64,000 bases of DNA from Tetracentron sinense (Eukaryota > Streptophyta > Magnoliopsida > Trochodendrales > Trochodendraceae), in assembly GCA_015143295.1 (NCBI GenBank), contig CM026561.1:43466875-43530874 (forward strand), given 5' to 3'. Position 1 is the first letter of the stretch. Every line of letters starts with the position of its first letter. Below are positions 48,501 to 62,900 of this stretch, in pieces. Made by a program: the position numbers and the translations under genes. Under the pieces are notes generated by a model. That model saw nothing but the letters and a program-made list of their open reading frames with translations. It had not been told where the DNA came from and searched no databases.

Positions 48501-51500
48501 TACTTTACCCGATTGCAGATCCAACATTCCGGGAATTTCAGAACTATAAAACATTCAGTGCCCAAAATCCTAAACCCTAATCTTATACACCCTTTGAAAC
48601 CCTGGATAAGGTTAGAAAATCTATATTGAATTGAGAGCTAATCCCTAAGCTTGTGGGAACATATAATTCCATACAACCCTCGCCGATATAAATGAGGGCC
48701 GGATTGTAGGTTTGTGATGTGGCCTCGGATCCCTATAAAATTGCTTTCTTGAATTTTCATGGTTAATTATTTGTGATAAGATTGCTATTTTATAATTTTC
48801 ATTATTCTTATTAATCAAATCTTGATTTCAGCACACTAGCTTTTAGGCCATTGCATAGTCCTACATCACGTACTTAGATACACAATAAAGTTATGGGAGA
48901 GAATAACGGATCAAAGATTAAGACAAATAATTAAAGTTTCATACAACAAACTTGGATTCATGCATACCACGGAGGCAATTTTCTTACATAGATATTGGAC
49001 GGCCAAAAAGCAACATATTCAAGAAATAACATACACATAGATTGACAATGTCGGATGAGAATGTTAATTAAGATGAAAAGAAAGAGAAACAAAGAGAGGG
49101 CAATTGGCCATGTAACACAAAGATCATTGACAACAATGGCAAAAAAGAACACTTTGGTACAGGCTATAGGCTCCAAAAGGATAACGGGAGGGCAAAAAAT
49201 GATGAGGAATAAGGTGATGAGAAGGTAATCAGAGATGCACATTTTGATGGAAGATATGACCACAAATAAAAATGAAATTGAGGAATAGGATTCCTGTGAA
49301 ATCCAAAACAATAAAGATAACGCTCTGAAGTTAATGAATTTAGTTCATGGGATTGGTCGAGCTGAGCTTTTCCAAACGGAAGAAACCAGCTAAAGCCAGG
49401 ATTGTGCCTTTCGGCTCCCTTTGTTTAGTTGACTTTTTGTATAGAAAAAAAATACAATTGTACACCTTATCCTTTTTTTTATTGGATGGTTGATTTTATA
49501 TTCCCAATCTTTCGTACATTCTTGATCTTTTAGCCCATCCTCATTTCAAGAAAAGGATCAAATGATGACTAGTGGGCTGCACGTGCGATGCCTGTGAGAG
49601 AGAAGGCAGGGAGAGAGAGAGTGAAAAGAGCCTAGTGAGGGGGAAATTATGTCATTATGAAAAAATTCAATCAACGTTTTTTAACCAGCCCATTCTCTTA
49701 TAATAGTAAAGGTAGAAGGTAAGAATAAGGGTAATTTTGTCATTATGACAAAATTCAATCAACGTTTTTAACTAGCCCATTCTCTTTATAATAGTAAAGA
49801 TATATAATAGTGAGCTGCAAGTGCGATGCATGTGAGATCAACTACTAAACACTACATCGAAATAATATATGGTACATGAGGGCGTACACTTACAATGTGC
49901 GTGCATGCACAGATATCAGATAGTATAGAGATATGAGGAACATTTTGGGATTAGAAACTCGAGGGACAATTTGGGTAAAAAATTGTGAGGGGCACGTTGG
50001 GTATAGAAACCTGACTTAGTGGCATTTTGAGAACCAAAAAGGAAAAAAAGCTTTAGTTTAGAGCAGCTTTGAGAACCAAGTCCCATTCTCTTTATATTAG
50101 TTAAGAGCAGCTTTGAAGTTAAGATAAATTTCACTCAACCGAACTGTTTTAAAAATCGGCCTTAAAACCAAGAACGGGCAGAACCGCCAGGTTCAACCGA
50201 AGAACCGATGATTTAACCGCAAAAAACCAAAAGAATTGGCCAAATAAGATAATAAATTAGTGTAGTTAAAATGTCGCCTAAGCCATGCCTAGGCCACCGC
50301 TTCACCTAGCCAGGATCCCAATCGCCTAGATCATGATCTAGGTGGGCACTCATTAAATTTTATATAATATAAAAAAAAAATTGGTCGCCTAGGCATCGCC
50401 TCACCTAGGGAACCCCACTATCGCTTGGACGCTTTTGACTACACTAAAATAAAATAAAATAAATTTATAACAAAAAGACACGATCCAATCGGATTAGTCA
50501 AAAAATTCAATCAACGTTTTGAATCTGGCCATTCTCTTTGTATTAGTAAAAATAGAACAAGAGTAAAGGGGTAGTTTTGGAATTAAGCTAAGATTCAATC
50601 AACCTTTTAAAGTATCATTCTCTTTCTATATTTAATAAAGGGCAATTTTGGAATTAATCTAAAATTCAATCAATGTTTTGAACCTCGAGGGGTAGTTGAA
50701 TAAAGTTAAAATTCAATCAACATTTAAAGTATCATTCGCTTTATATATTATTTAGTAAAGGGCACTTTTGGAATTAACCTAAAATTCAATCAACGTTTTC
50801 AACCTAGGCCATTCTCTTAATATTAGTAAAGATAATGAACGGCCCTCCTGATCAGGACTCCTAACAATAATGTTGCAACGGTTTTCAGCCCTCACCTTTA
50901 AATATATATATATATATATATGAAAATAAAAACCTAAATATAACCTGTGTCGTTGACCTCATAAAACTTTAATAGTTATTTAATATCATTAGGTATATAC
51001 TATGTAATAATCTAATATTTTGATGTAAACCCATCAAAAAAATATATATATATTTTTTGATGTAACAAAGAATAGGAAAAAAAAAAGCAACAGTGTTATT
51101 AACAACCGTTATGAACATGGCAATGGTGAATAACAGCCAAGGTTTATAGTAAAACCTTGTTGATTCACCAGTCAAGGTTTATAGAAAACCTTGCTACCAG
51201 GCTATCGGCATAAGCCCTTTTCAAGAACCTTAAGTTATTTCTCCTTGATTTACTTTTAATACCCATAACACAACTCACCCCTATGACAGCTGTTTAAAAA
51301 GAAAGCCGTGATGTGATAACTTCATCTCATGGAAGAGCGAGATTATGCAAAAGTCATCATAATAATATAGTAAAAACACAGCCTACTGTATGTTACAAAC
51401 ATAAACAAGTGAATTCCATGCTGAATCCAGCTGCAAAACACCAAGCTAAATTGTCATTTGTCAGCCATCATTTTTGCATGGTTTTCGAAAGAAAGATAAT

Positions 51501-54500
51501 AAAGAATAGTATGCAGTAGTTAGTTGGAGGGCCAAAAAAGAGCTTTGAAGGCATCAAATCTCTAAGTTGTTTCTTTCATAAGTGAGAAAATAAATTCACA
51601 AGAGAGAATATACAAAGGCTAACTAAGAGACATAGCGAGCCCAAAATCAAAGAAAATACAAGCCCATACAATAAGACCAGTCAAAACCAGATATACGCTT
51701 GGTTCCTATCAAAAGATTCTCTCAGAAGAGAGCACCAAAACACAAGAAGGTTCTTCAGTGAGGCTAGGAACTTGGCTTTAGTACACACAAAGTTATCGAA
51801 CAACCTGCGATTTTGCTCCTTCCCAATACTCTAAAGAATAGTGCCCAGGATCACATGCCATATACTGAGAGCTCCACCCTCCATCTCATTTCGTTGTGAA
51901 GCACTATCGAAGAAGATAATAAACCAATTCTAATAGCGAAGAAGATGATAAACCAATTCACAATCTTCCATACACAGTTAGCAATAGTTTGAGCATCTCT
52001 AAAAAGGGTGAGTATGGAAATGCGGGTATGATTTGCATTCCCCAAGTCAATTTACCACTTTTGGATGACATAATTTGATATCCAGGCTGTGAGCCTACTT
52101 GAAACTCATTCAAGCACTAGTTCCAAGAGGACTTTGCCCAATATCTTCCCCCCGAAAGGGAGGCTCTAATAGAAGACAAAAATTGGACCACCTTCCATCC
52201 AAGACACTAAACCAACTCATCAATATTTCCCGCCTTGCCTAATCCAAAGTTTCACTTAATTCTCAGCCCCGTTGTTGCTTCAAGGCATCTCATAATACAC
52301 TGAAGGTAGATCAATTGCTCCTGGGATGCATTGCACAGGACCACTGTATTGTCAGCAAATTGAAGGTGAGAAATAATAGGACTCTCCACACACCCACATA
52401 AAAACAATCCAGAACCACTCCTTTAATATTAAGTAACAAGTCATCTCAACACTTTTATGATCATGATAATTGATAAAGAGGAGGGGATAGGGATCTCCTT
52501 ATCTCAATCTCGTGAGCATGAACAGAATCTAGCCAGACATAAATTAATCAGAACTAAGAAGAAGCAGAAGAGTAGCGCACGTGCATCCATTTATGCACAA
52601 GAAAGACTAGCTCACATGATCATAAATCTTAGAGATGTCCAACTTTCAAAGGACTCCAGGCCAATGTTACCTAGGCACATGGCACGGGTGCCAAGTGTCT
52701 AAAGGTGTTCGGCACGGCAAAGTCTAAAAATTTTAAAACGGCGGCACGGCTATATGGGGGGGGGGGACAGAAGAGAGGTTGGACAATATTCCTCTCCTGT
52801 ATATTTATTAAAAAAAATTAGAGAAGGGATAGATGACGAGACAGGATCTTTCTTTTTATTTATTAAATTCATTTTTTAAAAATCTATTTTTATAACTATC
52901 AAACTCATTTTTAAAAAAAGGAGAAGAGAGAAGCCAGACACATGCCATGTATTTAGTAAGAGGAATGCTAGCCCTACTCTCAGTCAACATATGCCTTATA
53001 ATTTTTTTTTTAAAAAGGTGAGGGTAGGTTTAGCACTCCTCATTTAGTAAAGTTTCCTATACTCATAAGATACGAAGGAAAGGAGAGGAGAGCTCAGACG
53101 AAGAAGAGGGAGAGCATGAAGAAGAGGGAGAGCCCGATGGAGAGCAATGTCAGGACTCGGGAGTTGGGCATATCAGGTATGTCTTCATCTTTCTTCTTCT
53201 TCTTGGAGGTGGAGCAGCTTATCAGCATTTGGGTTTTTCCCTTTCTACAAAACCCTAAACAACTTTTTTTTTGGACACGTACAGTAAAGGTGTCGGCATG
53301 CTGTATTGATCCAAGGCACTTTCATGGCACAGCATGGACACATGCCCAGCCGTGCCGTGTCCGAGTGTTGGCACCTCAAAATTTGGTAAAACTGTTGTGC
53401 CTGGGTAACACTGCTCCCAACCGACCAATACAGACCTAAACATCCAAGCATTCATAGTTAAAAGAACCCCAGATTTTGCTGCCCCTATAACTAAAGATCC
53501 CTGCGATGGGGGATGATATCTCTCATGACTTCCTTAAGCTTAGAGGCAGGAGTCTTAGCGAAAGGTTCGTGAACACTTCCCTCCAGACGCAGGAGTCTTA
53601 GCCAAAGGTTTGTGAACACTTCCCTCCAGACTAATTGGCGTGAAGTCTTTCAAATCTTCTGCACCCTTTCTTACGAAAATAAGAGCAATAAATATGTTGT
53701 TCAAGAACTTATCAGAAGTACCTTCTCCTCTTGGAACTCGGCAACAACATTCAGAAAATCTTCATGCACATAAACCAATATTTTCACTCAAATGGAGGTT
53801 GTTTGCAGAATATCATCCATTAAAGATGATGGAAGGCTCTTAACACATTGAGGACGTCAATCAAATACATAAATTAGATGTTAGGCAACACAATGCACAA
53901 TGATCTCACTAAGCTTACAGCCTAAGAATCACCCCTCCTGTCTTGGAAGAATTTTGTCCTTTTGTTCACCAAGTCGAAGCTCTGTCAATGGATTCACTTG
54001 CTAGCTTGGTCATACTTGAAGTAACAATCAACATTATTGAAAATTTACCATTATTGAAGGTCGAAATGATTAAATGTTCAACCAGAACGAGAGTGAGGGG
54101 CAATAAAAGGAGAAACAATAAGAAGGAATCAAGTCTAGCCACACATTGCTATGCCTGACAAAGAATGACGAAAATGTGAGTGTGATGACAGGCCGATAGA
54201 CATTGGCACTTCTTTAATTCACCCCACCCCCACCAAAACAAACACACACACAAAACTCCAGCTAGGTCAAGCATGAAGCACCAACAGTTTATTTATGAGT
54301 GGGTAGTTAAGCCAACATAATCCTTTGTTGCCCAAGAAGTCGTGGGACCCATGTGTGCATACTCTTCATCCCTTTTCGCAAGCAATGTGGTTTGACCATC
54401 ACTAAGCTTGTTATCCCCTATATATATTTTGCTGGAGTTGTATCTTCCGGCCCCACCAGAGCAATCTTTGCCCATTTCTTATTGCCCGTCATGTGGTGTG

Positions 54501-57500
54501 CCTGGTACATTGGATAGTGTGCCTCATTTTCCTTTGGAATTGATATTGTGAAATCAGTTAGGAGATGCCTTTTCATGTTGCTACTTTTTTTAAATGGAGT
54601 TCTTTTTTTCCTCATTTTAAACAAGCTTGTGGATCCTAAATGCACCAAGAATCAATTGAAAGAAATCAAGGAATAAAGAAATAGATAATAAGTTAATTAT
54701 TCTTTAAGAAAATTCACAGGCTTCTCATGGAAAGGAAGTTAGTATATTTACAATCAAAGCCGAGCATGTAGAAATAGTTTAGAATCTAATTATTAGAGAT
54801 AACCACATCATTAGAGATAATGAGGTGAACTTTAGCTAGAATAACAGAGTATTAAGACTTAGCTTCCAGAGCTAATAGTATCCTGGAAACTTCGAGAATA
54901 CACATGACAGATTTGTACAGGTGGTCTACAAATAAAAATTAGATGACCAAGGAAAACAGGAGTCAACCATAAATACGACCAATATCAACTTATTATGAGC
55001 TAATAATATCTGAAACAATATACGAAGTAACAAAGAAACCCATGCAATATTGCTAATTGGACTCAAACTTGTACTAGTGACCATGCAAAGATGGCATGCC
55101 AGGAGTTAGCATAAATGTTCTAACAAACTTAATATTTTAATCTAATATCAAATGAAGCTATTGAGAACAGCCACTTACCATGCAAGGACCACCATTTCCT
55201 TCTTTTGAATTTACGGTCAAACTTGAACCAAGTCTAAGAGCCTTGAGGACCTTTGAAAGAGACTTAAGAAAGCTTGTCAAATCCCAACCATTCGATAGAG
55301 ATAACAGATAATCACTTATTGAGCCCACAACAGATGCATTACTGCTTTCTATCTTCATTGATTGGGGGCAATCGAGAAGAACGAAACCAGGAGATGACCA
55401 TTTCCCAGAGGCTTCATCCATCTGGCTTCCCAAATTTTGAGGTGAATGAGTTCCCAGTTTGCAACCTTCATAAACTGGCACAGACAGTTCGTAGTAAGAC
55501 TGAAGGAACAAGAGGAGTTTCATAGCAAAAAATCAATAAGATGGAAAACATGATATTAATCTGGACTTAATGAATAGTTGGACAAATGCGCCAGTGTTTT
55601 TATATCACTATAGACGCATGTGATGAAGGCCCAAATGAAAAAGCTGCAGAAGTAGAAGAGAAGGCATGCAAGGAATCAAATGTCCAGCGATACTTGCTGC
55701 AGAAGTGCTGTACATGATCACACTGTAGTGACAAAAAAGACAATTTAATTTGGATAATTGGGTTTATTATAATTTAGACATTTTTATGGTCTATAACCTT
55801 AAGCAGTTATTCGTAGATTTTGTCAAGAAATTGAGCCCATCGTTGCAGCCTCCACTCTGTATGCATGTACATCTCAACCCCATGTATTGTTCTGAATTGA
55901 TACATCAATAACTAGGAGACTTTGAAGCTTCAAACCAAAGGGACAAAAAGATAAAGGGGAATTATACAGATCTTACTATGAATTATTCGTAAAATATTGT
56001 TCATCTAGGGCAAGTAGTGAATCGTATCATTATTCACTAATCAACTGTGCAAAAAAAAAAATGAACCCTAAAAAAATTCAACAAACGAACCACTGCATGC
56101 AGTAAAATCTTGTGCAATTAAAAAAATACAGGAGCATGGGTCCAACATAATTTATCTTTTAAGGAAGTAAGACGTTGTCCATAATTTTTGGCAGGCTGTG
56201 ACTCTTAATCAATGTAGCAACTCGACCAAAGAAAGTAATTATAATTTGATAAAGATGTTATGTAAAAATAGTGTAGTCAAAATGTCACCTTGGCATTAGG
56301 CCACCGCCTCGCCTAGATCAAGATCTAGGCGGACAGCCATAGTCTTGTATAATTTAAACTGAAAATGTCAATTTTGGTCACCTAGGCATTGCGTCGCCTA
56401 GAGAACCCCCCCCCCCCCCCCTCTATTGCCTAGGTGAAGCCTGGGGGCTTAGACTACACTGAAAAAATAGAGAAGCAAGCAGCCTAAAAAGGTGAGCTTC
56501 TGCATTTGGAATGGAAAGGATATCTTAGTGTATAAAAACAGGACTTGAGACTAGACGGGTAGGTTGGAGGATTTGTAGAGAGAGAGAGAGGGTGAAGATC
56601 CATCAGATGTTTGACAAAAAAATGAGGCCAAGATAGTTAAGCAGGAAATATTAGAAAAACATAAAATAGCATAATGAGGCCATTTCGTGCAAGTCTGTGC
56701 TCTCTTTTTCTTCATGGCGAGAGTGTAGTTTGATTTCTCACTTCCTCAAAAAAAAAAAATGAAGGATGAAAATGCAGTCTCATACGAAGAAGCTTCACAC
56801 CACTTTTTTTGGTTTTTGATCAAGTAATAACAGAGAATCAATCTCCCCCAGCTTAACATCCGAAAAAATTAACAGAGAATCAAAACGCCATACTTGCACT
56901 TGATAAATTTTTTTGAGAATGTAGTCTGTTTATGTATATATATTGGATGAAACTTTTTGTTTCATGAAAATGCAGTCTCTCAAGTACAAAGAAGCTTCTT
57001 CTGGTCAACATACAACACTATATTAGAACAAAAACCTGAAACCACTAAAATATGCAACTTATTCTTTCTTTTAAAAAAACAGAGCAAGTTCATAAAAATA
57101 ACCATCAGATTTTCATTTATGCACAAATAAATCAAGAACAAAACTTGTTATTTGAATCAAGAGCAAATATAGTGTACATCCATCACACTCACCAGTTCCT
57201 AATTGATGAAAAAAATCAGAAGCAGCAAAGGTGAGGGGATCAATGTCTGGACATATGACATAATAAGTCATCTGCAGCAGTAAATGAACAATGAGAAAAA
57301 AATATTGGCTGGGAACATTTTAGCAAAAAGAAAGTAAATAAAAGCCGTGTTCCAAGATTCATTTACCAATAACCAAACACTGTAACAAAATAAATGCCGG
57401 ATTATTGATGACATTCACAACTGCTTAAGAATCTTACATGCTTTGGTGGGGCATATGGTTCAAGAGGAGCCTTTTCCCATAGTTGTAGAGAGTTCGCTGA

Positions 57501-59850
57501 TGTTTTGAGCCAATCATCCTGGTACCTATTACATAAAACATTCTTTGTACTTACTGCCAACCCAATCCAGTACATATGGCGCACTAGGTGAGTGAAACTC
57601 ATCATTTAATATGTCACACCAAGGTGATATGCTACACCAATATTTGACCCAATCAGATGATCATAACTGTCCACTGTGTAAACCCTTTTCTAGACAATCC
57701 TTAATATTTTCTTCTGTAGAAACTGATGGCTTGGTGGTTATAATCATCTAATGGTTGAGCTAAAAAGTGCGAAATCTCCTATGTGCAATCAATTGCATGG
57801 TGGGCAACATCCTTGTGTAAATCTCATACCAGTATGCAGGGGAGTAGACCATCCTTGTGGCCTATAGTACAAGTTCCCCAAATATACTACTGCAATTACT
57901 ACCATTCACTTCCCACAATAGTTGCTTCTTTGAGAAGTGAAATTGAAATTAAAAAGTAATCAGCATGCTTACCCAACAAGTATAGCAGGCAATGGAAGCA
58001 CAAACAGTGTTGGCCTGAGACGTGAGAAGCTCATTTGCTGCTCTGACTCTGAACTGCAGATTTCCTGGTTTGATCTCCTCTGGCATGTCTCATCCACTCT
58101 AGCTCCATCGGTGGCACTAGACACTGAAACAATGCCTCAGTCTCTGTTAGTACATTAAATATCAATAATCTCATTACATATATAGCGCGAAGTGTACCTT
58201 TGAGGCAAGGGCCACCACTTGATTGGGGCGGGCTTATTGGTTCTCCAACAGCGAGAGGAACAGTGATTGAAGAATCTTTAGATTCACTCACAGCGGATTC
58301 AGCAGAAAATCCATCACCTATGGTTCCTGCGTCACCTGACTGACTGCGCCCTTTGCACCAATCAGTGACAGACAATGGACCATCCAAGTTTCCAAATGCA
58401 GATTTTAACGCTGTTTTTATGTCTGACTGCAGCAAACCAATCACAGAGGATGCATGAACCTGTAGCAAAATGTTTTATGCAAAATCATCATGCGCTGAAG
58501 ATTCAATACATCAATATTTGATACATGATACAAACATATATACTGCATAAAATTTAATCATAATTAGATATTTTATATTATCACCATTGTAGCCACATTA
58601 ACCTATCAAATTGATATGAACCAGCATAAAGGGGGCAGTGACTGGAGAGCGTTAACAGCAATAATCTTAATATCATTGAGCTAGGTAGTTAAACCACACA
58701 GGCAAACAAGGGTTTACCTTCACGGAGTGAAAGCAAACACTGATGGGGCGAGTGAAACATAATTGCATTAAATCTCGCAAGCAGCCAACATTTGTACCAA
58801 CTACCAACCCTACCATTTAACAACATTTGTACCAACTACCAACCCTACCATTTAAACAGAGTATGCAGTGTAATTCCATTCACAACAATAACTAGGATAG
58901 AATTTTGAGTAGCATTTTAATATTCAAAATTATCCAATGGTTAGATGTTTTATACCACTATCAAGCAACAAAAAAAAATAGAAATTTATGATTCTAGTTT
59001 TTCCATAATCAATTAGCATCCTATTATGAAAAAAAAAGTCAGTTCTTCGAAGAAGTTCCTTTTTATTCACCAATTCCTAAGGAGACAAAGGACCACCTAG
59101 TTATCCATTGTTCCATAGTTATAAGACATGGGAGCTTTGCCTATCTCAGTTGGGGATGGTTCAGTTTCCCCACTATTTCAGGAACTTCCTATCTGGTTGG
59201 TCAATTACGATGTCAACCATTCTATGCGAATGTTGTCGCAATTGATTCCAGGTGCCAACTGCTGGTGCATTTGGAAGGAGAGAAATAACACTGTGTTAGA
59301 TAATCCGCTGCCTATTTGGGGGAGTTTATTTGGAATCGTTTTGCCAAACTCATTCTATCTTCCCTATCTCAGTTGTATTTGTATTTGACTTTCCTGGGTG
59401 TTGTTGGGTCCCTCCTGGGGCTTTCTTTTTTCTCGTGTCAGTTCACCAATTGATGAAATTCTTGTTTGTCCTTTCCTCTATTAAATATCAATGCATGCTC
59501 TTATTACCCATCAAAAAGATCTTAAGGATAAATATACCATCGCCCAACGACTACGCAAAATTGGAAAAAGAATAGAATGAAAAAATGAGCTGCAACGATC
59601 TTCTTCCAAGGATTAACTATAAAGTTGCATAAACCATTGTTTTAAAAATCGGCGAGTTGGCTCGAAACTCGACTGAGTTGACTCAACTGAGTTCCAAGCC
59701 GAATCGCCAATAAACTCAGATTTGGCTAGTAATAGTTAGTACCTTGGTCAAGCCAGCCGAGTTGATGTGGCCTGACTTGACTGAGTCTCGTTTTTTTTAA
59801 ACGGCGGTATAAAAGGGTGAGGGTGAGGGATTAAGGCTCGAGTCTGAACC

Positions 59851-59910
<60 letters not shown>

Positions 59911-62900
59911 ACATCCCTCTTCCTATTTGTCTTTCGTATATCTCTCTCTCGTCCCTCTCTTATGAACGTTTTGGATTCTGAGAGTTCAACAATTGCAACA
60001 ATTGCTCAGTGGCTGCCTTTGATTACTTGCAATTATCAATCACAAAAAATCTAAGGTGGACTTTCTACTTCTGAACAAATATAAGGTTTGCAGAAATTCT
60101 CCCAGTTTTTTTTTTTGTTGCAAAAATTGGATTTTTTTCACTCTAAAAAAGTATCAGAGAAGCGCCATATAGGGACCAACATTTTGTGTATACTGTATAA
60201 TGCCTCATCATGTAATATATCACTGGATACTTATTGATATTTGATGGTTACCGAAAAATAATACGGAGAGATTTCCCAAGCTCTAGTTCATATTTAAGCT
60301 TTAAATACTAAGCTACTAACATTTTAAAAATATATGTGAAAAAATAGCAATTGTGATTTTGATTATTGCTGCTTGTTTGGTTTCCCATTCGTTGGCAAAG
60401 TTTAAAGTCATCAATAGATATAACATTTTTAGTTTTTCCCATTCTCCATTTTAACTAATTATATGATTGATGGATGATAATTGATGAATTATATGATTTA
60501 ACATTTATAATTCTATAATTCATTATGTTTTAAATATTTTATTATTATTTCAAATATACATCATTCTAGGTATATTTTATCATTAATTTTTAAATTATAC
60601 CATATATGTATAACCAACAATGAAAAAATATAATATTTTTTTGAATTTTAGGCGTCATTACTCGAACGAGTTTTGACCAAGTATTCGACCCGGCAAGGTT
60701 CCGAGTCAATTCGAGTTTAAAAACACTAGCATACATGTATCCTTTTTAGTACATGTCATACGATAAGGCCACAACCCCGCTTAGTAGTGTTAGTATTTGT
60801 TCTAGGTTAGTGGGTTAATGCCTAGCATTTGACGCTTGGCAGAGGGTGGATATAAAAAACCATTGCACCCCTCGAGATTCGTAACCGGAACCTACCCATA
60901 AAAGGGGGAGACACACTACCGCTGATACATGTATCTTGTAAAGCACATAAATAATGCATTAACAAGAAAAAGAAAGGGATTGCACTAGCTTCCTTTTTCC
61001 TTCTCTGCTATAAACATGCTGGTAGCTAAACATACTGTTAACGAAATAGAAGCTCAAACAACATATTCCAAGCTTATGTGTTCCTACAATTGGTGATAAA
61101 TGAAAGGACATTTAATCAAAAGAATATTCAAGATTTGAGAGATCTTTTGCAATATTTTGACAAGTCTTAGACTTCTAAGATCCGATCCCGACTTATCCCC
61201 GAAGTAAAATCATGTTTCTATTATCCAACCCAATGATCCTAGAGAAACACTTAAACAATAAATTATTTAGCATAGTTATTGAACATAGTTCCTATATCTC
61301 TAGACTTGGAAACCACAGTTTTACTTTGTATCTTATATAAGTAACTTTGTGTTGTTAATAACTGTAACATTATTACAATAACATATGAGCGGGTGTACAT
61401 GAAAACATCATTATCAGTAATGTCTACCATATTGAAAAGTATCATACTATAATATTGACAAAATATCATTCCAATGTTGAAAAATATAACACTAACATAT
61501 CATACTGTAGGATGGTTCTACAAGTCGTCGATACATCGGTGATATCGCACCGATATGTTGATATGAATGACACATCTACACATTGTAGTATAAATTTTAC
61601 CCAATTTCAACGATATATCGTTGATATTGCACGATATATCATGTGGTATTAATAGTGTTACCTAGGCACTTCAATTTTCTTAAATTTTGCTATGCCGACA
61701 CATGGACATGACACGACACTCCATGGCACGACACGACACTCCTTAGTACTTGCTTATACCATGTCATGGTGACGTCAATATTATGGTTAGGCATGTGGTG
61801 CTTCAAGTATGTCGTGTCATTTTAAAAATACAATTGTTAGAAACTTTTTGTCAAATTGTGTTCCTTTTTCAAAAACATAGAGGAAATTTTACTTGAAGAG
61901 TAGTGGCAACAACAACGATCAATATATACATCTTTCTCTCTTCTCTTTCTTCTCTCTCTTGTTGTTGAATTCCACACTCTATATGAGTATTTTTATAACT
62001 TAGATATATATTTTTTTTTTAAAATTGCAGACAGATGATCCCCTCTCTTTCTAGTATTATTTAATTTATTTGAATTACAAAATATATATATATATATATA
62101 TATAATCATTTTTAAAAAAATGTACGTCTGTGCCACCGTATTAGGATTTTCAGAGCTTCTCGTGCCGAACACCTCTAGCCACCTAGACACTAGGCACCCG
62201 TATCACGTGCCTAGGTAACACTGGGTATTAAAGATATTTTGGGAAAACACTATATTTTCAAAAGAAACTTCACTATTTTGATATTCTAGTTATAAACTTC
62301 ACTATTTACAACTTATTAACATAAGAATCATTTAAGTAAATGGTTTCATTCATTTACTTAAGATATTTATATGTAAATAAGGTTAAACCCCCATTTGAAT
62401 TCAATAAAAATTATCTTAGATTCAAATTCCTAAAGAATAAAAAGTCAAGTTTCCAGTACAAGAACTAAATCTGTTTTTTTGGGATTAGGTCAAATTGTCA
62501 ACGTTCATATACTAAGGTGTTTCTCAAATCTTAAAATTTCATAAATTCTACTATATCAAAACATTACTAAAACAACCGAAAAATGTCTCATATTTTAGTC
62601 TTTAAAAATATTTTCATCCACAGAGTGAAAAGTCAACCCACAGTTCAGCAAAAAAGACTTATATTCAAACTTTACAAAAACATTCTAAGCATATGTTGGG
62701 TACCCTCTATTCAAATTCATTAAAAATACTCCAAAACTTAAATTTCAAAAGACTCAAAATTCAAATTTTTAATTCAATGCTAAAATTCGATTTTTAGTTG
62801 TTTGAGCCAAATTTCAACTTGCAAATTGCAATGCCTTTCAGAAACTTGAATCTTAAGTGCTCATAGTGACAGTTATGCCTCAATACCCATAGTAACCATA

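Larger units (their letters stand above)
39581..55178 (-). other. MED13 giant intron, about 15.6 kb
   Basis: The donor GCATG|GTAAGT at 55179/55178 and acceptor GAATCAG|GTAATC at 39581/39580 join in phase 0 (Cys-Met, then Val-Ile-Tyr-Val-Val). Contents, all non-host: the 1.3-kb repeat (39864-41171), three close hAT MITEs (42726-44205), two LINE relics, a solo-LTR candidate, a Helitron-end cluster (49569-50835) and further MITEs. Stretches 41172-42725, 44206-45090 and 53851-55178 show nothing I can name. Confidence 0.9.

Noticed and set aside
48086-48629. Proline-rich frames of 97 and 164 codons
   Set aside because: They lie in the CT-rich part of the solo-LTR candidate; composition alone yields the prolines and there is no domain or splice support.
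53116-53455. Overlapping frames on both strands near 53.3 kb
   Set aside because: They fall in the GC-rich arm of a MITE, whose complementary repeats open frames on both strands.
54293-54648. Minus-strand frames with KENEAHYPMYQAHHMTGNKKW
   Set aside because: They look somewhat protein-like, but I recognise no family, the two frames do not agree, and no splice structure is visible.
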